A stretch of DNA of 64,000 bases from Pelagicoccus sp. SDUM812005 (GTDB lineage Bacteria > Verrucomicrobiota > Verrucomicrobiia > Opitutales > Opitutaceae), in assembly GCF_031127875.1 (NCBI RefSeq), contig NZ_JARXIA010000002.1:310001-374000 (forward strand), given 5' to 3'. The notes below the pieces were generated by a model that was not told where the DNA came from, searched no databases, and worked only from the letters and a program-made list of their open reading frames with translations. Every line of letters begins with the position of its first letter. Position 1 is the stretch's first letter. Below, piece by piece: positions 54,433-63,633 of the stretch. Both the position numbers and the translations under genes were made by a program.

Positions 54433-57372
54433 GTGAATCCCCGTCTTCGCAAACTAAGCCGCATCCTGCTCCGAGCGCTCCTCGTCCTAACGGTCTTGCT
54501 GCTGATCGGCGCCGTCGCGCTCTGGGGATTCCGCACCCGGATCGCCACCCACCTCGCCAAGAACTTCCTGCAAGACCAAGGCGTTTCAGATCCCGAGCTC
54601 ACCATCACCCAACTGCAGCCGGACTCCCTCACGATCGAGTCCCTCAAGCTCGCGTTCCAAGGCCACGAACTCTCCGGCGACCGCATCGAACTTTCCTTCG
54701 ACCTGCGCGACCTCCTCTCCGAATACCGGATAGACGAAGCCATCCTGAGCGGCCTCTCCCTCTCGCTAACACTCCCCGATTCAAGCGAACCTTCTCCTTC
54801 TACCAACGCCCCCCTCCCCCCGCTCAGCGAACTCACCCGCCAGCTGGACCTCACCCCTTTCTTTCCCCTTCCCTTCAATCGTATCCAAATTGTCGATTCA
54901 TCCCTGACGCTCTCCAACCTCCCGGAACCGAGCGCCTTCGCCCTAACCGCGACCGCAACCGCACCGCGCCCCGATGCCCTCCAGCTCGAAGCTCGGCTCG
55001 CTCGCCAGAGCGACACCCTCCAGCTCAGCGCCCACCTCTCCAGTCCTCACGACAGCGAGTTCGAAGCAACCCTCCATCTAGAGTATCCCCAATCCTTGCT
55101 CGACTCCTACTATCCAGCGTGGAGCCAGTCCCTACCGGAGCTAAACCGTCTCGCCGCCGGCCCCCTAGACCTAACTGCCAAAATCGCGCCGCCGCTCGAC
55201 AAATCCCCCCGCCTCGAGCTCTCCCTCGAAATCCACGACCTAGATATTGGATACGAAGAAGTCTCCGCCCAGCTCCATCAGCTCAGCGCGAAAACAACGC
55301 TCACCGACTTCGCCAAAATCCCCCTTCAACTCACCCTAAGCCCGGCTGCCATTACCCGCGAAACGCTTTCGCTCGACTCCCGCGACCCGATCCAACTCGT
55401 CGCCACCATCACCGACTTCAGCGTATTGGATATTCAAACACAGAAGCCCATCTCGTGGAACTACGACTCCGACTACATCCAAGCCGCCAGCTCCCTGCAA
55501 CTACGCTACGAACTCGAAAATCCAGCCACCCCCCTGAACGCCAAAGCCGACCAACATCGTTTCACCGCCAACGCATTCGACCTCGCGCCCTTCACCCTCA
55601 CCCTTTCGGGCGACACCCAGCAGCTCTCCTTCCAAGCCACCCCCCTAGAGCTCGCAGAAACCAGCCCTGCCACCTTGCGCAACGGAACAGGAACCATCCA
55701 GATTTCGGATACGCCCAGCGACCCGATCCGCATCCACCTCACCGGCGAGCTCCACCCTGCCTCCCTTTCCCTCGCCGGAACCGAAGCCAGCCTCCCCACC
55801 TCAAGCCTCACCCTCGACACCCAAGTCTACGACACCCGTAGCGAAATCCAGCTCAACCTCTCCGCGTCTCCGGAGGGCCCTCTCGCCAGCTTTCCTCCAA
55901 TCGCCACCTTGCAAGGCAGCTACCAACTTATCCTGTCTCTGACCCAACCCGACGACTCCGATACCCTTTCCGGAAACATAAACTTCGACGCATCCAATAT
56001 CTCGATACAATCCGATTCGCTCAACGGAAATGGCATCGCCATCCAGTCGCAGATCGAATTCCAAGACCTCGACACCGCGCCTCTCGACGCCGACTTCAAA
56101 CTCGACGAGGCTTCGCTCACTCCCCTTCTCGCCAACACAACCTTCAATCTCGACTGGCAAGCCAACCAACTTGCAACCCCCGAACTCAAAGCTCAATGGA
56201 GCGGCGGCAGCGTCTCCCTCAAGCCCCAAGCGAGCGAGTGGCTTCTCTCGTCGGCCTTCGGAGCCGGCATCCTCTCCTACGACAAGCTTCGCATCGAACA
56301 ACTCTACCTCGAAAACGAGCTCCACGGCCCGTTGGAAAACCTCGAGGGAAGCTCCTCGCTCTCCGCCATGATTGACGGCACCCCCGTCCAAGCCTCCAGC
56401 CAACAGACTTTAGAAAACCCTCTTTCCAACCTGTCCTTAAACGGCGAATACAGCCTCTCCCCCCTTAGCTTCCAGCATTCCGACCTGCCCGGACGCCTGG
56501 TTCCGGAGCTGTCAGGCATCACCGTATCCGCCGACCTGCAGGCCAAAGGCGCCTTCCACGCCACGGCTGACTCCAGCGACGCAACCCTCTCCCTCACCCT
56601 TCGTGACGGATCCCTGGCCTATCCCGCCTCCCAGCTAAATGCTCGCGGCATCGAGCTCGACCTCGAGCTGGCCTCCCTCGCCCAGCTGGACAGCGGCGAG
56701 CTCAGCTCCACCCTCCGCATCGCCGATATCGAAGCGGGCGACCTGAAATCCATGCAGGCCCAAAGCCGATTCAAGCTCCAAGCCGGGGAACTGCTCGCCG
56801 TCGACTTCGCCACCCTATCGCTCTTCGGTGGACAAGCCCACCTCCGCTCCGCCCAAATCCCCATCGACGGCACCGACTTCCAAAGCGCCCTCGACCTCGA
56901 CCAGTTCGACCTCGGCCAAATCACCAGCTACATCGACTTCTTCGACGGACGCATGCAAGGCAAGGTGAGTGGACAACTGCCCTTCCGCCTCAAGGACGGC
57001 AGCTTCGAACTGCTGCGCGGGGAGCTGCGACTGCCCGACGGCGCTCCCGCCTCCCTCCGCTACAATACTCGCGGCCTGCTCACCCAAGATTCCGCCGACA
57101 CCCCTACCCAAAAGCCAAGCTTCTCCGATCGCCTCCTCAAGTTCCTCAAGATCGATCCCGAAAAGGCGGCCGAACAAGCCCTCGGAAACATCACCATCAC
57201 GAAATTCTACGCCGACCTCTTCCCCGAGAACGAACCCGACACCCCTATAAAAATCCAGATCGGCGGCACCGCCCACACCGACCTCGGCGACGTTCCCGTC
57301 GTGATCGCCACCGAACTCCACGGATCGCTCACCGAACTCTACAACTTTGTCATCCGCCTCAATTCTCTTTGA
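54433..57372 (+). CDS. ydbH: YdbH-family AsmA-like intermembrane protein
   Basis: A 979-residue protein with an N-terminal transmembrane anchor (about 12-35, LLRALLVLTVLLLIGAVALW) and then a very long run of amphipathic beta strands, as in AsmA-like lipid-transport proteins. The C-terminal part (about 800-900, SYIDFFDGRMQGKVSGQLPF) resembles the YdbH conserved domain. In E. coli YdbH, YnbE and YdbL act together in outer-membrane lipid homeostasis, with YdbH bridging the periplasm. Translation starts at GTG. The same three genes follow here in order, which supports the call strongly. Confidence 0.85.
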   Translation: MNPRLRKLSRILLRALLVLTVLLLIGAVALWGFRTRIATHLAKNFLQDQGVSDPELTITQLQPDSLTIESLKLAFQGHELSGDRIELSFDLRDLLSEYRIDEAILSGLSLSLTLPDSSEPSPSTNAPLPPLSELTRQLDLTPFFPLPFNRIQIVDSSLTLSNLPEPSAFALTATATAPRPDALQLEARLARQSDTLQLSAHLSSPHDSEFEATLHLEYPQSLLDSYYPAWSQSLPELNRLAAGPLDLTAKIAPPLDKSPRLELSLEIHDLDIGYEEVSAQLHQLSAKTTLTDFAKIPLQLTLSPAAITRETLSLDSRDPIQLVATITDFSVLDIQTQKPISWNYDSDYIQAASSLQLRYELENPATPLNAKADQHRFTANAFDLAPFTLTLSGDTQQLSFQATPLELAETSPATLRNGTGTIQISDTPSDPIRIHLTGELHPASLSLAGTEASLPTSSLTLDTQVYDTRSEIQLNLSASPEGPLASFPPIATLQGSYQLILSLTQPDDSDTLSGNINFDASNISIQSDSLNGNGIAIQSQIEFQDLDTAPLDADFKLDEASLTPLLANTTFNLDWQANQLATPELKAQWSGGSVSLKPQASEWLLSSAFGAGILSYDKLRIEQLYLENELHGPLENLEGSSSLSAMIDGTPVQASSQQTLENPLSNLSLNGEYSLSPLSFQHSDLPGRLVPELSGITVSADLQAKGAFHATADSSDATLSLTLRDGSLAYPASQLNARGIELDLELASLAQLDSGELSSTLRIADIEAGDLKSMQAQSRFKLQAGELLAVDFATLSLFGGQAHLRSAQIPIDGTDFQSALDLDQFDLGQITSYIDFFDGRMQGKVSGQLPFRLKDGSFELLRGELRLPDGAPASLRYNTRGLLTQDSADTPTQKPSFSDRLLKFLKIDPEKAAEQALGNITITKFYADLFPENEPDTPIKIQIGGTAHTDLGDVPVVIATELHGSLTELYNFVIRLNSL

Positions 57373-57480
57373 ATTTTGGAGCGTGCGCCACCGTCTATTC
57401 TCCTACAAGCTACCCACCATCCGAAACAAGCCTCCCACGCCGCGGTCCCAAACAACACTTTACCAACCCAATCCAGTCTC

Positions 57481-57681
57481 GTGAAATCAACCATCGCCCT
57501 CACCTCCCTCGCGCTCGTCGCGATCGCCAGTTCCGGCTGCATCAACGTGCGCACCCATAGCAGCTTCGATCCGATCTATATGAACCTCACCATCGACCTC
57601 CGCGTTAAGCTCCAGAAGGAACTCGCCGACGTCTTCGGGGATATCGACGCCGCCTCCACCACCGTCAACGAATCTGAATAG
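57481..57681 (+). CDS. ynbE: YnbE-like small outer-membrane lipoprotein
   Basis: A 66-residue lipoprotein starting with GTG. The signal peptide ends in the lipobox ASSGC (Cys near 20), followed by INVRTHSSFDPIYMNLTID and a helical LQKELADVFGDID end. YnbE stacks onto the C-terminus of YdbH in the known system. It lies 108 bases after ydbH; a longer frame from 57376 would add an atypical Pro/His-rich extension. Identified by the combination of size, lipobox and position between ydbH and ydbL. Confidence 0.8.
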   Translation: MKSTIALTSLALVAIASSGCINVRTHSSFDPIYMNLTIDLRVKLQKELADVFGDIDAASTTVNESE

Positions 57682-57708
57682 CATCACCACCTCACCGTCC
57701 AAACGACC

Positions 57709-58101
57709 ATGAAAACACTTTCCATCGCCCGTTTCCTCCCCCTTTTCGCCCTGCTCTTCGCCCTCGTCCCTAGCTTCGCCTCCGCCCAGTCCGCCGACGA
57801 GGAAGCCATCAAGCAACGCATCATCGATCGCGTCGCCAGCGTCGACGCCCTCAAGCTCGCCGGCAAAGTCGGCGAAAACAATTCCGGACTGCTCGAGCAA
57901 CGAGCCATGCTCAAGCCCGACGAGACCAAGCTCATGAATGCGGAAAACGCAGACCGCCGCGCCCTCTACACCCTCGTCGGCCAGCGCCTGGGCCTCACCT
58001 CCACCGTAGTCGGCCAAGGCCGCGCCGAAGAGCTCCGCAAGAAGTCCGCTCCCGGCGTTTGGATACAAGCCCCCGACGGAGCCTGGTCGAAAAAAGGATA
58101 A
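57709..58101 (+). CDS. ydbL: YdbL-like DUF1318 periplasmic protein
   Basis: A 130-residue protein with a signal peptide (MKTLSIARFLPLFALLFALV, cleavage near SFASAQ). The DUF1318 body follows: IKQRIIDRVASVDALKLAGKVGENNSG and the C-terminal GVWIQAPDGAWSKKG. In E. coli YdbL modulates YdbH-YnbE assembly. It lies 27 bases after ynbE. Length and motifs agree with the family. Confidence 0.87.
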   Translation: MKTLSIARFLPLFALLFALVPSFASAQSADEEAIKQRIIDRVASVDALKLAGKVGENNSGLLEQRAMLKPDETKLMNAENADRRALYTLVGQRLGLTSTVVGQGRAEELRKKSAPGVWIQAPDGAWSKKG

Positions 58102-58225
58102 CAACGCCCAACACGCAGCGCGGAGCTTTCATGTCCGCAATAGCCTTGGCGAAGCAGGAAGCCTGCGACCGCGCTGCAAGATCCCTTGCGGGCTGAAGCG
58201 CCCCCGCCCCCAGGCGCATCCCCCT

Positions 58226-58255
58226 AGGCCTGCCGTCCGTGAGCGCGGCAGACCT
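58226..58255. repeat. imperfect palindrome downstream of ydbL
   Basis: AGGCCTGCCG and CGGCAGACCT (one mismatch) flank a 10-base loop. It lies in the 208-base gap between ydbL and trkA, otherwise gene-free. No T run follows. Confidence 0.45.
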
Positions 58256-58309
58256 CACCCAAAAGCAATTCTTGCTCAGCAAGGTCCGATCGCCTAAACG
58301 CTCTCTCTA

Positions 58310-59671
58310 ATGAAGATCGTTATCGTTGGAGCTGGCGAAGTCGGCACCCATTTGAGCGAAACCCTGAGCATCGCCGACCACGACGTCACCGTGATCGAAC
58401 GCGACGACGCGCTCGCCAATACCCTCTCGGAGACGGTCGACGTGCGCGTCGTCAAAGGAAACGGAGCCTCCGCCGGCACCCTGCTCAAGGCTGGGGCCAA
58501 CAAGTGCGACTTCTTCCTCGCCATGACGAGCAGCGACGAGACCAACCTCGTCTCCGCCTCCCTCGCCAAGGCCCTCGGCGCCACCAAGACCTTCGCCCGC
58601 GCCCACGACGCGACCTACCGCGACAACACCCTCATCAACCACCAGCGCCACTTCGGCATCGACCACCTCGTCAATCCCGAAGCGCTCGCAGCCGTAGAAC
58701 TCGCCAAACGCATCCGCAACCCCGGACGCGTCGCCGTAGAGGACTTCGGTCGCGGCCAAATCGAGGTCAAGTCCATCGAGATCCAGCCCGGCGCCAAGGT
58801 CTGCGGCACGCCGCTCAAGGACATGCGCCTGCCCGGAAATATCCGCATCGGTCTCATCCAACGAGGCGACAGCAACATCGTCGCCAACGCCAACACCACC
58901 CTCTCCGTCGGCGACCAAGTCACCGTATTCGGACACCCCGACTCCCTTTTCGAAACCAAAGCCCTCTTCGACCCCTCCTCCAAAGGATCCGCCAAGATCA
59001 CCGTCACCATCCTTAGCGGCACCGAAATCGCCATCTCGCTGGCGCGGCTCCTCTCCAACCCGCGCTTCAAGATCCGCATCATCGAAAAGGACCTCAAGAT
59101 CTGCCACACCCTGGCCGAGCGACTCCCCAGCGTCACCATGATCCACGGCGACGGCACCTCCCTGCGCGTGCTCGAGGAGGAAGAAGTCGGCCACTCGGAC
59201 TTCTTCGTCGCTTGCCGCAAAGACGACGAAGACAACATCATGACCTGCCTCCAAGCCTTCAAACTGGGAGCCAAGCACACCATGCTTGCCATCAACCGGG
59301 CCGACTACATCGAGATCCTGGAAAAGCTGAACACCAATCTCGGCGTGGAGCTCGCAGTCTCCCCTCGCGTCGCCGCCACCAACGAAGTCCTCCGCTACAT
59401 CGGCAAGAAACCCTTCATCGAGCTCGAAGACCAAGTCCGCCAAGAAGTGGACAACAACTTCATCATCGAACTCGATATCGCCGAAAAGTCTGCCGTAGTC
59501 GACAAGCGAATACGCGATATCAAGTGGCCTGCCGAATGCGTGATCGTCGGGCACGAGCACAACTACATGCCGAAAACCCCTACCGGCGACGACATCCTGC
59601 AAGCCGGCGACTCCATCATCGCCATCATCTGCAAAAGCCGCATCAAGGAGCTCCTCAAGCTCACCAAGTAA
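58310..59671 (+). CDS. trkA: Trk system potassium uptake regulatory protein TrkA
   Basis: A 453-residue TrkA with the four-part layout of the family: an RCK-N domain (IVIVGAGEVGTHLSETL with the GAGEVG nucleotide loop and an IERD acidic end), RCK-C, a second RCK-N-like domain starting near 225 (VTILSGTEIAISLARLL, less canonical glycines) and a second RCK-C. It binds NAD(H) or ATP and gates TrkH from the cytoplasm. It precedes trkH by 72 bases, so the pair is complete. Confidence 0.94.
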   Translation: MKIVIVGAGEVGTHLSETLSIADHDVTVIERDDALANTLSETVDVRVVKGNGASAGTLLKAGANKCDFFLAMTSSDETNLVSASLAKALGATKTFARAHDATYRDNTLINHQRHFGIDHLVNPEALAAVELAKRIRNPGRVAVEDFGRGQIEVKSIEIQPGAKVCGTPLKDMRLPGNIRIGLIQRGDSNIVANANTTLSVGDQVTVFGHPDSLFETKALFDPSSKGSAKITVTILSGTEIAISLARLLSNPRFKIRIIEKDLKICHTLAERLPSVTMIHGDGTSLRVLEEEEVGHSDFFVACRKDDEDNIMTCLQAFKLGAKHTMLAINRADYIEILEKLNTNLGVELAVSPRVAATNEVLRYIGKKPFIELEDQVRQEVDNNFIIELDIAEKSAVVDKRIRDIKWPAECVIVGHEHNYMPKTPTGDDILQAGDSIIAIICKSRIKELLKLTK

Positions 59672-59743
59672 GCCCAACCGAGCCAGCTCGCCTCCTCGAA
59701 CGCATCCCGTTCCACTCTCCACCCTCCACCTTTCGCTCTCCCC

Positions 59744-61219
59744 TTGAACTTCCCACTCGTATCGAAGCTCCTCGGCGTCGTGATGCTGATCCTGGCAATC
59801 GCCTTCATCGTCTGCCTCTGCACCGCCCACTGGCTCGATTCTGCCGCCGAGCTGGAACTCACCCAAAAAGCCTTCATCACCTCGCTGGGCATTTCCGTCT
59901 TCGCAGCTGTCCTCTTCTTCTGGGTAGGCCGTAACCACACCAAGAAGTTTTTCCGCAAGGAAGCCCTTTGCACCATCGGCCTCGCCTGGCTACTCGCCAG
60001 CCTCATCGGAGCCATCCCCTACGTCATGGTGCTGCCCTACGCCGACATGGCGGACGCCATCTTCGAGAGCAGCTCCGGACTCACCACCACCGGAGCCTCC
60101 GTATTCGGCGACCTGGAAAGCTTCCCCCCAAGCCTCATGTTCTGGCGCTGCCTCAGCCAGTGGATCGGCGGCATGGGCGTCGTCGTATTCTTCGTGGCCG
60201 TGCTCGGCTTCATCGGAGTCGGAGCCAAAATGCTCTACGCCAACGAAGCCTCGGGCAGCGTCTCCGAATTCGAGGAAAGCCGCATCCAGTCCACCGTGGC
60301 CAAGCTCGTCTGGGTCTACCTCGGCCTCTCCACCGCCTGCTACCTCGCCTATTGGGGAGCCGACATGTCTTGGTTCGACGCCGTCTGCCACACCTTCACT
60401 ACCGTATCCACCGCCGGCTTCAGCACACGTTCCGCCAGCTTCGCCGCCTTCGACAGCCCCACCATCGAGTGGATCTCCATCGTCTTCATGACCTTGGCCG
60501 GCCTGAACTTCATCCTCATCCTCCGCCTGTGCATGGGTCGCTTCCGCTTCGTCCTGCGCAATACCGAATTCGCCGCCTACCTTTCCATCCTGGTCATCGC
60601 CTGCATCCTCGTCAGCGCCTTCCTGCGCTTCGACGGCACCGGCTGGTCCACCGAGCACGCCATCCGCGCCGGCACCTTCCAAGTAGTCTCCATCATGACC
60701 ACGACCGGCTTCGCCACCGAAGACTTCACCCAGTGGACCTCCCTCCCGCAGATGATGCTGCTCTTCCTCATGCTGGTGGGCGGCTGTACCGGCTCCACCG
60801 CGGGCGGGATCAAGATTTCCCGCCTAGTGATCGCCCTGCGGCAATCCATCGTCGGCGTCGAACGCTCCTTCCGCACCCGCGTGGTCCGCCAAATTCGCGT
60901 CAACGGCAATACCCTCAGCCCCCAAGCCGTCAGCGAAGTCAATTCCTACCTCGTTCTCATCGCCAGCGTCATCTGCGGCTCCATCCTCTTGGTCTCGGTC
61001 TTCGAAACCTCCCACAAGATCGACACCAACCTCAGCATCGTCTTCGCCTGCCTCTTCAACGTCGGCCCCGGCATCGCGGAAGTCGGCCCCACCGAGAACT
61101 TCGGCTTCCTCCACTACCATACCAAGCTCTTCCTCTCCCTGCTCATGATCATGGGACGACTCGAGCTCTACGCCATCCTAGCCCTCTTCGCTCCCCCCCT
61201 CTGGAAACGCTTCTCCTAA
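59744..61219 (+). CDS. trkH: Trk-type potassium transporter membrane subunit TrkH
   Basis: A 491-residue potassium channel-like transporter. The four selectivity-filter loops are visible as SSGLTTTGAS, TVSTAGFSTRS, MTTTGFATED and GGCTGSTAGGIK. About ten hydrophobic helices flank them. It moves K+ inward, powered by membrane potential and gated by TrkA. The start is a TTG at 59744 or an ATG at 59783 (13 residues shorter); neither has a strong ribosome site. Confidence 0.94.
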   Translation: MNFPLVSKLLGVVMLILAIAFIVCLCTAHWLDSAAELELTQKAFITSLGISVFAAVLFFWVGRNHTKKFFRKEALCTIGLAWLLASLIGAIPYVMVLPYADMADAIFESSSGLTTTGASVFGDLESFPPSLMFWRCLSQWIGGMGVVVFFVAVLGFIGVGAKMLYANEASGSVSEFEESRIQSTVAKLVWVYLGLSTACYLAYWGADMSWFDAVCHTFTTVSTAGFSTRSASFAAFDSPTIEWISIVFMTLAGLNFILILRLCMGRFRFVLRNTEFAAYLSILVIACILVSAFLRFDGTGWSTEHAIRAGTFQVVSIMTTTGFATEDFTQWTSLPQMMLLFLMLVGGCTGSTAGGIKISRLVIALRQSIVGVERSFRTRVVRQIRVNGNTLSPQAVSEVNSYLVLIASVICGSILLVSVFETSHKIDTNLSIVFACLFNVGPGIAEVGPTENFGFLHYHTKLFLSLLMIMGRLELYAILALFAPPLWKRFS

Positions 61220-61275
61220 GCGCTCCGCGGCGTAGTCCCGCGCGCCCCAGAATTTAAGCTTACCGTAAAGCCACG

Positions 61276-61306
61276 AAAAAACGCGTCCCCTTGCGGGAAC
61301 GCGTTT
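61276..61306 (-). terminator. intrinsic terminator of the ferredoxin gene
   Basis: AAACGCGT and ACGCGTTT arms with inner CCC/GGG pair around a TTGC loop, with T residues following on the minus strand. It may also serve trkH. Confidence 0.8.
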
Positions 61307-61335
61307 GCAAAATTCTTGGCGCTTAGCTCGCGCGA

Positions 61336-61572
61336 CTACTCGTCGCCGTCGTCGCCGATCGCCTCTACCGGGCAACCTTCGAGAGCTTCCATACAGAGGT
61401 CGATGCCAGCCTGGTCGGTAGGCTGCGTGTGCACGAACGAGTAGGCTTCGTCGTCGTTGCGAGTGAAGAAGTCTGGTGCGGTTTCACGGCAAAGGTCACA
61501 GTCGATGCACTGCTCATCTACGTAAAACTTGCCAGCTGCGTTGTCTGACCACTTATCGGATTTGTCTGCCAT
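61336..61572 (-). CDS. ferredoxin, single [4Fe-4S] cluster type
   Basis: A 78-residue acidic ferredoxin. Cluster ligands are in QCIDCDLCRETAPDFF (C-x2-C-x2-C) with the fourth Cys in EGCPVEAIGD near the end. An extra Cys (DLCMEAL) may form a disulphide or be free. It carries electrons for unidentified partners; no redox enzyme is adjacent. It lies between trkH (convergent) and waaA, whose end is 47 bases upstream on the same strand. Confidence 0.92.
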   Translation of the reverse strand: MADKSDKWSDNAAGKFYVDEQCIDCDLCRETAPDFFTRNDDEAYSFVHTQPTDQAGIDLCMEALEGCPVEAIGDDGDE

Positions 61573-61619
61573 ATCAGCGTTTAAATCTATAATTCACCGT
61601 TCCTGTCAAGATGCGAGCG

Positions 61620-62912
61620 CTAGCGATCCAGCCAGCTCAGCACTCCCGCAGCCGTGCGGGCGACCGCTCCCCTGCTCCCCGCATGCCAAGCCAATCCCCC
61701 CGTGCTCATCTTGGCGCGAGCGTCCGCGTCCTGGCTCAATTCCACGATCGCCTCGATCGCCTCCGCCGCATCCTTCACCTCGCGCGCCGCGCCATGCTGC
61801 AAAAGCCCCTCGCGAATGCTGCGGAAATTCGACATGCCGCTGCCGAAGACCATCGGAGCGCCCAGGGCCCCGCACTCTACGGGAGTCTGCCCCTCCGTAT
61901 GCGGCGGCAGCGACTTCCCCACGAACGCCAAGTCCGACAACTGCGTCAGAGCCCGCAGCTCCCCATGCGTGTCGGCCACCAAAATATCCAGCTCCCCTTC
62001 CGGAACGCCGCGGCTCTTGAAGTGAAACCTCAAGTCGCTCGCCCGCTCCCGCAACATCGCCTCGATCTCGTGGCGACGCTCCGCATGCCGCGGCACGATC
62101 AGCAAACGGGCCGCCGGCTCTCGCTCCCGGATCGCCCGCAGGGCCTCGACCAGCATCTCCTCCTCCCCCGGCCACGTCGAGGACCCCAGCAAGAGGAACC
62201 CCTCGCTCAAGCCCATCTCCGCTCGCATCGACGCCCGCGTCACCGCGTCCAAGATCGGCTCGATCGTCACGTCGACCTTGATGTTTCCCGTCGCGCTCAC
62301 CCGCTCCGCAGGTGCCCCCAAGGCGATATAGCGTTCCCGGTCCAGATCCGAACAGGCGTAGACCTGCGACGTATTCGAAAGGATAGTACGGAAAAAGCCG
62401 CGCAACTTCATGGCCCGCTTGAAGGAGCGGTCCGAAAGGCGACCGTTCACCAGCAGGAACGGAACCCCTCGCTTCGCCGCCTGCCGCGTGTGCTCCGGCC
62501 AAAGCTCCGTCTCCGCGCAGATCGCGACATCCGGGTCGATCTTGTCCCAAACCCGAGCGCTGAACGGATAGAAATCGATCGGAAAATAAGAGATCCCCAC
62601 CGCCAGTTCGCCGTACTTCTCCTGGGCCAACGCATAGCCCGTGCTCGTCGTCACTGTAAGGTAAATCTCGATACGCTCGTCCGCCGCCAGAGCCTTGAGC
62701 AGCGGCTCGATCGCCAGCATCTCCCCCAAGCTCACCGCCTGGATCCAAATCCGCTTCGCTCCCGCTCGCTTCGCCGGCACCTCCATCCCGCGGCCGAAAC
62801 GCGTACCGAAATCCTTCCGGTACCCGCCGCGCTTGCGGATGTGCAGCAAGTAGCCCGGCAAAGTCAGCAGCCAGAGTGGAAGAAAAAGGACTCGATAGAT
62901 CCAAATAAACAC
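61620..62912 (-). CDS. waaA: 3-deoxy-D-manno-octulosonic acid (Kdo) transferase
   Basis: A 430-residue GT30 enzyme. It has an N-terminal membrane-associated helix (IYRVLFLPLWLLTLPGYLL), the catalytic AVSLGEMLAIEPLL (with the conserved Glu), AETELWPE, and the C-terminal Kdo/CMP-binding block with SLPPHTEGQTPVECGALGAPM. It adds Kdo to lipid A precursors, so the organism makes LPS of a Gram-negative type. Confidence 0.94.
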   Translation of the reverse strand: MFIWIYRVLFLPLWLLTLPGYLLHIRKRGGYRKDFGTRFGRGMEVPAKRAGAKRIWIQAVSLGEMLAIEPLLKALAADERIEIYLTVTTSTGYALAQEKYGELAVGISYFPIDFYPFSARVWDKIDPDVAICAETELWPEHTRQAAKRGVPFLLVNGRLSDRSFKRAMKLRGFFRTILSNTSQVYACSDLDRERYIALGAPAERVSATGNIKVDVTIEPILDAVTRASMRAEMGLSEGFLLLGSSTWPGEEEMLVEALRAIREREPAARLLIVPRHAERRHEIEAMLRERASDLRFHFKSRGVPEGELDILVADTHGELRALTQLSDLAFVGKSLPPHTEGQTPVECGALGAPMVFGSGMSNFRSIREGLLQHGAAREVKDAAEAIEAIVELSQDADARAKMSTGGLAWHAGSRGAVARTAAGVLSWLDR

Positions 62913-63035
62913 CCGCCCTCAAAACCAACTCTCCCCCGCCAAGGCAAGCCTCCCCATCCTAAACCCGCTCTTCCCCCCCCTTCTAAGTTACAGTACGGTC
63001 CAGTTTTCGCCCCTCGCCGCCGCCCGCCCTCCTCA

Positions 63036-63063
63036 TTGACAAGCGCCCCCTCGAACCTATTCT
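63036..63063 (+). promoter_or_regulatory. sigma-70-type promoter of the HIT gene
   Basis: TTGACA (63036-63041) and TATTCT (63058-63063) are separated by 16 bases. The predicted start is near 63070, leaving an 11-base leader before the ATG at 63081. Confidence 0.65.
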
Positions 63064-63080
63064 CCCGCTTTCAAATCAAG

Positions 63081-63572
63081 ATGGATCACCTTCACGCATA
63101 TTGGAGAATGGACTACGTGAAGCAGGAAAAGACGCCTGCTCAACGGCACCCCTTTGTCGACCTGCCCGCCTTGGACAACGACAAGGAAACCCTCATTCTC
63201 TCCCGCGAGAAGCACAGCTTCATCCTCATGAACCGCTATCCCTACAACGCCGGACACCTGCTCATCCTCCCCTATCGGGAAGTGCCCGACCTGGAGGACC
63301 TCAGCGACGAGGAACTGCTCTGCTTCACCAAAACCACGCTAAAAGCCAAGAGATTGCTGGCTAAGGCCTTGAACCCGAACGGCTTCAACATCGGCATCAA
63401 CCTCGGCGAAGCCGCCGGAGCGGGCGTGCCCAAGCACCTGCACCAGCACGTCGTGCCCCGCTGGAGCGGCGACACCAACTTCATGCCCGTCCTCGGCTCC
63501 ACCCGCGTCCTCCCCCAGTCGCTCGAAGCCATGTGGGAACACCTGAGTCAAACTTTGAAAAGTGGCATCTGA
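63081..63572 (+). CDS. HIT-family nucleotide hydrolase or phosphorylase
   Basis: A 163-residue HIT protein. The catalytic triad motif is HLHQHVV, preceded by FNIGINLGEAAGAGVP, and the fold includes LMNRYPYNAGHLLILPYRE. The family acts on Ap4A-like dinucleotides or nucleoside phosphoramidates. It starts at an ATG (MDHLHAYWRMDYV), with a good promoter just upstream, and precedes phoH by 61 bases. Confidence 0.92.
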   Translation: MDHLHAYWRMDYVKQEKTPAQRHPFVDLPALDNDKETLILSREKHSFILMNRYPYNAGHLLILPYREVPDLEDLSDEELLCFTKTTLKAKRLLAKALNPNGFNIGINLGEAAGAGVPKHLHQHVVPRWSGDTNFMPVLGSTRVLPQSLEAMWEHLSQTLKSGI

Positions 63573-63633
63573 AAACGTGAAACAGGGGCGCCTGCCCCGT
63601 TCACCCATCGCTTTTCACCCCTAGCTCTACTAC

